From Paenibacillus sp. FSL K6-3182 (lineage in GTDB: Bacteria; Bacillota; Bacilli; Paenibacillales; Paenibacillaceae): a DNA stretch of 64,000 nt. Under the pieces are notes generated by a model, which was given only the letters and a program-made list of their open reading frames with translations, did not search any database and was not told the origin of the DNA. The DNA lies in the NCBI RefSeq assembly GCF_037976325.1, contig NZ_CP150265.1, positions 6,808,501 through 6,872,500 on the forward strand. Reading direction: 5' to 3'. Both the position numbers and the translations under genes were made by a program. Each line of letters opens with the position of its first letter. The stretch's first letter is position 1. Below, in pieces: positions 55,361-64,000 of this stretch.

Positions 55361-56218
55361 CTATGCTCCAGCAGCAGCCAATGGTCTCTCTGACTGTGCA
55401 CGGTTAATCAATGCCACTTTATCCGCAGCAGGCTGGCCGGCTAGTGCATATGGTAAGCAAAGAGGAACGCCTGTACGCGGATCAGGCACGATATCTGCCT
55501 CAATGTTAAACACTTCGCGCATAATATCCGGTGTCATAACTTCTGCAGGCGTACCTTCGCCTACAACGACACCCGTTTTAATTGCAATCATATGATGAGC
55601 ATAACGTGTCGCGTGGTTCAAATCATGAACGACCATGACTACTGTGCGATTATTAGCTGCGTTTAGCTTTTGAAGCAAGTGAAGAACCTCTAGCTGATGC
55701 GCCATATCTAGGAAGGTTGTAGGCTCGTCAAGGAATAAAATATCAGTTTCCTGCGCAAGAGACATTGCAATCCATGCACGTTGACGTTGTCCGCCCGATA
55801 GATGATCAACCGGACGATCGGCAAAATCAGTCATACCTGTCGCTTCGATTGCCCACTGCACGATACTGCGGTCATCCTTAGTCATCGATCCGAAGCCCTT
55901 CTGGTATGGAAAACGACCATAAGAGACAAGCTCAGCTACTGTGAGTCCGTCCGGAGCGGTTGGATTTTGCGGCAAAATTGCCAATTGCTTCGCTACTTCC
56001 TTCGTCGATTGCTTATGGATAGACTTACCGTCCAGAAGTACACTGCCCTTCGAAGGGGTCATAATACGGGCCATTGTTTTCAAAATCGTTGATTTACCAG
56101 AGCCGTTAGCTCCTACTAGCGCCGTGATTTTCCCTTGAGGTATAGCAATGTTTAAATTCTCAACGATTAGACGGTCATCATAAGCAATATCAAGACTAGA
56201 GGTCGTTAAACGAATCAT
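55361..56218 (-). CDS. ABC transporter ATP-binding protein, iron(III)-siderophore type (FecE/YusV-like)
   Basis: A 285-residue ATPase. Walker A is GANGSGKS (residues 36-43), the signature is LSGGQRQR, and Walker B is [13 protein letters not shown]. Spacing and the C-terminal [13 protein letters not shown] segment are typical of the ATPases that power ferric-siderophore and heme importers. No permease or binding-protein gene lies next to it, so it may energise several importers, as YusV does in B. subtilis. A Fur box precedes it. Confidence 0.88.
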   Translation of the reverse strand: MIRLTTSSLDIAYDDRLIVENLNIAIPQGKITALVGANGSGKSTILKTMARIMTPSKGSVLLDGKSIHKQSTKEVAKQLAILPQNPTAPDGLTVAELVSYGRFPYQKGFGSMTKDDRSIVQWAIEATGMTDFADRPVDHLSGGQRQRAWIAMSLAQETDILFLDEPTTFLDMAHQLEVLHLLQKLNAANNRTVVMVVHDLNHATRYAHHMIAIKTGVVVGEGTPAEVMTPDIMREVFNIEADIVPDPRTGVPLCLPYALAGQPAADKVALINRAQSERPLAAAGA

Positions 56219-56292
56219 TGAACATGCACGCTCCTTCCGCTGCCTGAGGCAGACACCTTCACATTTTATATTTATATTTCAATAAGTAACGA

Positions 56293-56315
56293 ATATTGAT
56301 AACGATTATCATTTA
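56293..56315 (-). promoter_or_regulatory. Fur box
   Basis: TGATAACGATTATCA closely matches the Fur box core (GATAATGATTATC). It lies about 80 bp before the ATPase start. Further GATAAT half-sites follow at about 56324 and 56353. Iron repression through Fur is inferred. Confidence 0.8.
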
Positions 56316-56407
56316 TTTTCTAATGATAATGTTTCTCATAAAAAAAGTCAATGATAATATAAATAGCATTTATTCATATCGACAAAAATAGAGCCCCATT
56401 TAAATAG

Positions 56408-56440
56408 AAAAGCCGCCCAACAGATTGGGACGGCTAGCTT
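56408..56440 (-). terminator. Terminator after the phosphodiester glycosidase gene
   Basis: AGCCGTCCCAA / TTGGGCGGCTTTTC hairpin on the minus strand, about 20 bp after the stop codon. Confidence 0.75.
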
Positions 56441-56457
56441 TTATCATTATACAAAAG

Positions 56458-58917
56458 TTACCACTTTAGCTTCGTGCCAAATACGAGTCCATTGCTTATT
56501 AGCCTTCCAGGCGTGGTAATGAGTTTTCCTTGCGCGTACATGCCTGAGGATGCTCCTCCGTCCAAATTCATCGCCTGCTCAGCGCCAAGCTGAATCATGA
56601 TTTGACTCCACTGTTTTATCGTTGCTTTGGAGACGGTAGCTATGACAACAGTCCCGTCCTTTTTGACAAGAATGCCGCTTCTGCCAGCTGCATCGGTCAA
56701 TATTTTGGAGCTGCTAAACCCTTCCCCAGCTGGATTAACAGCCGGTTTCCCATCCTTCACAAGCCTAGGTCCTGCACCAATGGCGGTATGAACGCGAGAC
56801 CATGCAATCGGACTTTTCGAGAGGTTGGTCATTTCGATCTTATAATCAACCTTCGTCCCCACCTTAAAGCGTGAGGCTAGCTTCTCCTCAGAGCCTGTAT
56901 AAACGAGAACATATCCATCTGCTGGAATGCTGACATTCTCTTTTTTGCTTATTTTGGTCACGACACCCTTACTGACCGTTACTGAGGTGCCTTGTGCAAA
57001 TCCAAGCTTAGCACCACGCTTTGGCGTGAACATAATGGCTGACGATGCGCCTGCTACAGGTGTTCGATTAATAAAATACGCATACCAGTTGTTAGGCGAC
57101 TTAAAAGAACCGTCTGTTCCACCTAAAATTTTGACGCGTAGCGTATCCATAACTACATTCCCGTCCCATGTAAAACCAATCGCTGTCCCTGTATTGCCTA
57201 TATGCTCCACATTGCCGTCTACAATTACCGTTCCATATGGCTCCGGAATGCCGCCATAAGCCTCGAAGTAAGTTCCGTTAATCGCTGCGTCTGCACGGTA
57301 ATCTTTAGCAATCGATTGAAGCGACTGAACGACGCCTATTTTACGGCTTGCCAGGCCTGCAGTAACCGGCATTCCCTTTGGAATGGTAACGGTTTGAACC
57401 GTAAACGACTGGCCTGCTGCAACAACCTTCTTGGATTCATGCTTCACCTTTAGGTTCAAGGTAGAGGCTGTAACCTGAATAGGAAGCTTCAGTTGGCCTT
57501 TGTAGCCGCTAGCTGAAACATCTACATAAAGATTAGCTGATCCAGCTGTAACCGGGGTTACCACGCTTTTCTCATTGATGCGAACGATCGCTGGATTGTC
57601 GGAGCGATAGCTGACAGCGACTGGATCGGACAGCTTCAGCTTGTCCGTGAGCAGGAGCCGTGTATCCAGCGGCAGCTTAACCGCCGCCGCTGCTGCATAG
57701 GTGATCGCAACGGTGCGAACTGGCCCCGCTGCGATTAATGTACTTGCGGACGCATATACGAAGCGTCCGCTGCCCTGCGGCGCCACACCGCTCGCGGGAA
57801 CCGCGGTGTGACCGCCGTAGGTGTACAAGATCGACCCGGCAGAGCCGTCGATCGCGTACACAGCGCCGGAACGGCCGCCGGCCAGCACCGTGCCGGCGCC
57901 AAGATCCGGCGCAAGCGCCGCGGGGCCAAAGCCTCCCGCCCCGCTGGCGCTAATGCGCCATAGTTCCGCCCCGTCTGCGAGGCGGAACGCAGCTATGCCG
58001 TTGCCGCTGCGCTCGGCGGCAACGACAATACCTTTGTCTCCGGGCACAAGCGCCGGAGACGTCCAACCGCCTGCGGGCGCTGCCGCAAGCTCGCGAGTGA
58101 AGCGGACTTTACCGTCCTCTTCATACGTAGCGATAGCTTTGCCCGCAAGCAGCATGACGCCGCCGCTCACATCGCCCGCGATCAGCTTCGCCCCAAGCAG
58201 CGTCTGCTCAAGCGACGCTTCCCATACAACTGCATTGCCGCGCACGGCATACAACACGCCATTGCTGCCCAGTACATAGACGCCGCGCTTACCTGCGGCC
58301 AGTTCCTTAACCGAGACGCCCTCTGGCAGCAGAGCAGCCTGCTGCTCTCCCACACTGCTCAGCGATAAAACAGCATGCTGATATGCGAAATAAGGAGTAC
58401 CTTCCCCATCCGTCACCATGCCAGATGGCTCTAATTGTTCCTTTTTCCCTTTAAAATAATAAATACCTTTCTGACCGCCATTGCCGCCTTCATCATATTG
58501 ATAAAGCCTAGCACCAGTTCCTGCGGTAAATATTTGTCCTTTTCCATTTACGGCTGGGGCGTATAGTTTCGAATATGTGTTTATTCTTTTTAATTCTTTT
58601 CCGCCATTATCTAATAAGGATAACCATCCATTATTCGTTACTACCAGCAGCTTTCCGCTCGGCATCACAATCGGAGGATATAGAGTACCCTCTGCTTTGT
58701 ATCGCCAGTACTCGATTTCTGCTTTGCTGGCAGCAGAACCCTTCGCATTAGAAGCAACCGTTTTTGTCTCATTCGTCGATTCTGCCGCAGAAACTGAGGA
58801 ACCCCCATAGGCTCCCTTACCACCAAATGATTCGCTTCCTGTGTAGCTCACATTCAACACTATAAAAAGCAGAATAGCTACTACTCTAACAAGCCATTTT
58901 TTTGTCTTTTGCTGCAT
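56458..58917 (-). CDS. Secreted beta-propeller / phosphodiester glycosidase (NAGPA-like) protein
   Basis: An 819-residue exported protein. A signal peptide (about 1-30) is followed by a PQQ/Trp-like beta-propeller (about 70-390), a short Ig-like module, then a phosphodiester glycosidase domain (about 490-819). Typical segments of the latter are AAINGTYFEAYG, WSRVHTAIGAGPRLV, and QAMNLDGGASSGMY near the end. Such enzymes remove exposed sugars, such as N-acetylglucosamine, from phosphodiester links on wall polymers or exopolysaccharides. The propeller part (57730-58100) is much more GC-rich than its surroundings, suggesting separate origin or biased composition. Confidence 0.85.
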   Translation of the reverse strand: MQQKTKKWLVRVVAILLFIVLNVSYTGSESFGGKGAYGGSSVSAAESTNETKTVASNAKGSAASKAEIEYWRYKAEGTLYPPIVMPSGKLLVVTNNGWLSLLDNGGKELKRINTYSKLYAPAVNGKGQIFTAGTGARLYQYDEGGNGGQKGIYYFKGKKEQLEPSGMVTDGEGTPYFAYQHAVLSLSSVGEQQAALLPEGVSVKELAAGKRGVYVLGSNGVLYAVRGNAVVWEASLEQTLLGAKLIAGDVSGGVMLLAGKAIATYEEDGKVRFTRELAAAPAGGWTSPALVPGDKGIVVAAERSGNGIAAFRLADGAELWRISASGAGGFGPAALAPDLGAGTVLAGGRSGAVYAIDGSAGSILYTYGGHTAVPASGVAPQGSGRFVYASASTLIAAGPVRTVAITYAAAAAVKLPLDTRLLLTDKLKLSDPVAVSYRSDNPAIVRINEKSVVTPVTAGSANLYVDVSASGYKGQLKLPIQVTASTLNLKVKHESKKVVAAGQSFTVQTVTIPKGMPVTAGLASRKIGVVQSLQSIAKDYRADAAINGTYFEAYGGIPEPYGTVIVDGNVEHIGNTGTAIGFTWDGNVVMDTLRVKILGGTDGSFKSPNNWYAYFINRTPVAGASSAIMFTPKRGAKLGFAQGTSVTVSKGVVTKISKKENVSIPADGYVLVYTGSEEKLASRFKVGTKVDYKIEMTNLSKSPIAWSRVHTAIGAGPRLVKDGKPAVNPAGEGFSSSKILTDAAGRSGILVKKDGTVVIATVSKATIKQWSQIMIQLGAEQAMNLDGGASSGMYAQGKLITTPGRLISNGLVFGTKLKW

Positions 58918-59280
58918 ATGACTGATCTCCTTCTCCTTCTTATGTGTAGATTCCAGTTAGTCCCAATGAACTATATCGACAGGTTTATTCTAAAAATGAA
59001 GGGATTATATGGATAATATACACCTCAAATTCTATTGAGTAATAAGTTGGCATCCTGTAGGTCCCTATGTTACGATCACAAAAACCATGTCTACAAATCT
59101 AGCAATGGGATTACTATTTCTTTATATAAAACACTAATTCCATTTACTATTTATCCTCACAACAATTAACCTTGCACATTTTTAACCCCATACAATTGAG
59201 TAGGATCACCTTACTGTAGAGGTAGATCGTGTTTTGAACAAGCTATCCTAAGCAAACATAAAAGGAGGATTATAACCAAT
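58918..59280. other. Divergent intergenic region
   Basis: It separates the glycosidase gene (minus) from the GNAT gene (plus) and should hold both promoters. AT-rich; no clear promoter or gene is reported. Confidence 0.4.
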
Positions 59281-59793
59281 ATGCAAACCACTAGATGCAA
59301 GCTGGACCCATTACAACAATCAGATTTAAAATACATGCAAAGGATATATTCGAGTCATGAGGTCAGAAAATACTTAGGCGGAGTTGTACCAGAGGAATAT
59401 CATCTAAATAAGTTTCTAGATGCTTTAGAGCGCTCTTCAACGAAGGAGTCAAACATTTGGACGGTTAGATTAAAAGAAAACAATGATTTTATTGGGGTTG
59501 TTTCCTTAGATAATCACATAGACGGAAGGTTTAAGGAAATCAGCTATGAATTTCTTCCGCAAAGCTGGGGTAGCGGCTACGCAGCCGAGGTAGTCGGTCA
59601 ATTATTAATGTACGCACTTCATGAATTAAAGCTTGGTAAAGTAATAGCTGAGACACAAACAGCAAATACTGCTTCCTGCAGGCTCTTTGAGAAGGTAGGC
59701 ATGCGATTAGAGCATAAGCTGCAAAGATATGGTGCTGAACAAGCGCTATACAGCTTCATTGATCCGGGCTTTTCGATTAATGGATGTGGATGA
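59281..59793 (+). CDS. GNAT family N-acetyltransferase
   Basis: A 170-residue acetyltransferase of the RimJ/RimL-like group: an early LDPLQQSDLKYMQRIY, a strand with FIGVVSLD, the acetyl-CoA loop region PQSWGSGYAAEVVGQLL, and a late TANTASCRLFEKVGM. It could acetylate a ribosomal protein, an antibiotic or a polyamine. AAAGGAGG precedes the ATG by 12 bp. It is a single gene. Confidence 0.85.
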   Translation: MQTTRCKLDPLQQSDLKYMQRIYSSHEVRKYLGGVVPEEYHLNKFLDALERSSTKESNIWTVRLKENNDFIGVVSLDNHIDGRFKEISYEFLPQSWGSGYAAEVVGQLLMYALHELKLGKVIAETQTANTASCRLFEKVGMRLEHKLQRYGAEQALYSFIDPGFSINGCG

Positions 59794-59859
59794 TAAGCGT
59801 GGTTATAAAATCAAGCATGATGGATGATTACTACATAATTATTACACTTATATAAACAG

Positions 59860-59887
59860 CAAAAAACCCTTGTTCGCCAAGGGTTTC
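59860..59887 (-). terminator. Terminator of the rRNA-tRNA operon
   Basis: AACCCTTGGCGAACAAGGGTTTTTT on the minus strand is a perfect hairpin with a T-run, just after the last tRNA-Leu. Confidence 0.85.
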
Positions 59888-59896
59888 TTCATGGTA

Positions 59897-59979
59897 TGGT
59901 GCGCGTAGAGGGACTTGAACCCCCACGGTCGCCCGCTAGATCCTAAGTCTAGTGCGTCTGCCAATTCCGCCATACGCGC
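59897..59979 (-). tRNA. tRNA-Leu (anticodon TAG), copy 2
   Basis: Long variable arm, anticodon arm CTAGA-CTTAGGA-TCTAG, CCA encoded. Identical to the next copy at 60077-60159. Confidence 0.95.
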
Positions 59980-60076
59980 AAATGTGATTCTTTGAAGCTT
60001 AACCATGTTTTGCAGGGCTTCCACCTACATTACTCTGTTGACATACAGAGTGCTTCCCTATGAAGGGTGTTAAAGA

Positions 60077-60159
60077 TGGTGCGCGTAGAGGGACTTGAAC
60101 CCCCACGGTCGCCCGCTAGATCCTAAGTCTAGTGCGTCTGCCAATTCCGCCATACGCGC
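60077..60159 (-). tRNA. tRNA-Leu (anticodon TAG), copy 1
   Basis: Same 83-nt sequence as the copy at 59897-59979, with a 97-bp spacer. A recent tandem duplication is likely. Confidence 0.95.
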
Positions 60160-60177
60160 GCATGTGAGATAAAAAAA

Positions 60178-60253
60178 TGGTGAGTCATGTAGGATTCGAA
60201 CCTACGACACCCTGATTAAAAGTCAGGTGCTCTACCAACTGAGCTAATGACTC
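60178..60253 (-). tRNA. tRNA-Lys (anticodon TTT)
   Basis: Acceptor GAGTCAT/ATGACTC, anticodon arm CCTGA-CTTTTAA-TCAGG, CCA encoded. Confidence 0.95.
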
Positions 60254-60263
60254 ATAGTATAAG

Positions 60264-60338
60264 TGGCTGGGGATTCAGGGATCGAACCTGAGAATGACGG
60301 AGTCAAAGTCCGTTGCCTTACCGCTTGGCTAATCCCCA
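60264..60338 (-). tRNA. tRNA-Gln (anticodon TTG)
   Basis: Acceptor TGGGGAT/ATCCCCA, anticodon arm ACGGA-CTTTGAC-TCCGT, CCA encoded. Confidence 0.95.
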
Positions 60339-60347
60339 ATAGCGATA

Positions 60348-60423
60348 TGGTGGACGCTGACGGGATCGAACCGCCGACCCTCTGCTTGTAAGGCAGATGC
60401 TCTCCCAGCTGAGCTAAGCGTCC
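60348..60423 (-). tRNA. tRNA-Val (anticodon TAC)
   Basis: Acceptor GGACGCT/AGCGTCC, anticodon arm TCTGC-CTTACAA-GCAGA, CCA encoded. Confidence 0.95.
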
Positions 60424-60454
60424 AAGGATAAAGGCGCCATTTGTAAAAATAATT

Positions 60455-60529
60455 TGGTGACCCGTAGGGGACTCGAACCCCTGTTACCTCCGTGAAAGGG
60501 AGGTGTCTTAACCACTTGACCAACGGGCC
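60455..60529 (-). tRNA. tRNA-Glu (anticodon TTC)
   Basis: Acceptor GGCCCGT/ACGGGTC, anticodon arm CCTCC-CTTTCAC-GGAGG, CCA encoded. Confidence 0.95.
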
Positions 60530-60569
60530 ATGCTAAAATTGATGCTTGTCCTTACAGTTGAAAGTTTTC

Positions 60570-60645
60570 TGGAGCTCTCAACCGGATTCGAACCGGTGAC
60601 CTCATCCTTACCATGGATGCACTCTACCTACTGAGCTATGAGAGC
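60570..60645 (-). tRNA. tRNA-Thr (anticodon GGT)
   Basis: Acceptor GCTCTCA/TGAGAGC, anticodon arm CATCC-ATGGTAA-GGATG, CCA encoded. Confidence 0.95.
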
Positions 60646-60649
60646 ATAA

Positions 60650-60725
60650 TGGCTCCCCGAACAGGACTCGAACCTGTGACAACTCGATTAACAGTCGAGT
60701 GCTCTACCAACTGAGCTATCAGGGA
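60650..60725 (-). tRNA. tRNA-Asn (anticodon GTT)
   Basis: Acceptor TCCCTGA/TCGGGGA, anticodon arm CTCGA-CTGTTAA-TCGAG, CCA encoded. It is the first tRNA after the 23S gene; no 5S gene lies between. Confidence 0.95.
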
Positions 60726-60798
60726 ACATTGTATTTTGAGTTGAATGTTATTAAAGCTTCAACTTCAAAATAGGCACGGTTGAATATCAAGGCGTATT

Positions 60799-60826
60799 GC
60801 GCCTTGAAAACTGGATACGAAAGATT
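60799..60826. repeat. 23S rRNA processing stem, 3' side
   Basis: GCGCCTTGAAAACTGGATA-CGAAAG is complementary to the copy at 63891-63916, with one mismatch and one indel. The pair encloses the 23S gene and should form the RNase III processing stem. Confidence 0.75.
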
Positions 60827-60889
60827 AGGCTTGCTGAAGCCTTTTTAGCTGCTGTCTACTGGATGTATGGGTCACAGTAAACGTGTTTA

Positions 60890-63819
<2,930 letters not shown>

Positions 63820-63979
63820 AAATGCTCAGGTGATCGCTCACCTTCGCTTACGTAAAAACAGCTTTAAAGGATGTTTCAGCAATTCTTTTTCTTTCGTTAT
63901 CCAGTTTTCAAGGTGCAAATGTTTTGCGCTGAGTTTGCTTCAGAGTTAATCTTCAGCAAAGACAGTACATTATTTTTTT
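63820..63979. other. Internal transcribed spacer between tRNA-Ala and 23S
   Basis: It holds the 5' half of the 23S processing stem (CTTTCGTTATCCAGTTTTCA, 63891-63910, then AGGTGC). The spacer has no 5S gene. Confidence 0.6.
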
Positions 63980-64000
63980 TGGTGGAGCCAAGCGGGATCG
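63980..64000 (-). tRNA. tRNA-Ala, 3' end only (cut by the window)
   Basis: TGGTGGAGCCAAGCGGGATCG is the reverse complement of a tRNA-Ala 3' end (GATCCCGCTTGGCTCCACCA). It fits the usual 16S-Ile-Ala-23S spacer. The anticodon is outside the window. Confidence 0.8.

Overview
The window is chromosomal DNA from a Gram-positive bacterium of the Bacillales, most likely a Paenibacillus or close relative. The evidence is the gene order sigW, rsiW, cdaA, cdaR, glmM, glmS, a glmS ribozyme in the glmS leader, two very large secreted proteins ending in S-layer homology (SLH) domains, strong GGAGG ribosome binding sites, and a Firmicutes-type rRNA/tRNA operon. I read the genus by family resemblance only.

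Layout. 1-10.1 kb: a TetR-type regulator with its own promoter and operator-like palindrome, a VOC/glyoxalase-fold protein, a zinc-ribbon protein of unknown function, a GH99/WbsX-like protein, and a 1956-residue SLH protein with about 14 tandem copies of a 66-residue module. 10,757-33,940: a complete 23,184-bp Tn7-like transposon, described next. 33.9-43.1 kb: glmS with its ribozyme, glmM, cdaR, cdaA (amino-sugar synthesis and c-di-AMP control), rsiW, sigW and an HtrA-type protease. 43.3-51.8 kb: phosphoenolpyruvate carboxylase and a 1770-residue SLH/lamin-tail/choice-of-anchor surface protein. 51.9-53.2 kb: a repeat-rich noncoding block. 53.7-54.5 kb: small ORFs and an integrase relic. 54.6-60.7 kb: twelve tRNA genes on the minus strand in two groups, around a Fur-controlled siderophore-type ABC ATPase, a phosphodiester glycosidase with a beta-propeller, and a GNAT acetyltransferase. 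60.9-63.8 kb: a 23S rRNA gene on the minus strand, then the spacer and the 3' tip of tRNA-Ala at the window edge.

The most notable item is the Tn7-like element. It sits 20 bp beyond the glmS stop codon, as classical Tn7 does. It has matching ends (TGTGAG...), a perfect 5-bp duplication (ATTAT), and four motifs resembling TnsB sites at each end. It encodes intact tnsA, tnsB and tnsC next to glmS, and two long TniQ/TnsD-like targeting proteins at the other end, with 15 kb of cargo between them. The cargo is a type I restriction-modification operon (hsdM, hsdS, hsdR), an ISL3-type transposase directly behind hsdR, a DUF5677 protein, a CoiA-like nuclease, a broken MltR-like gene, a PHP/SMC-like ATPase of the TrlF type and a YopX-like small protein. 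This looks like a mobile defence island. No CRISPR array or Cas gene was seen in it. The insertion pushed the probable native glmS terminator 23 kb away, and the element carries its own terminator in the matching position and orientation.

The chromosomal genes around glmS link envelope stress (SigW/RsiW), c-di-AMP synthesis (CdaA/CdaR) and cell-wall precursor synthesis (GlmM/GlmS). Here sigW and rsiW are separated by a hairpin terminator, and rsiW has a SigW-type promoter of its own.
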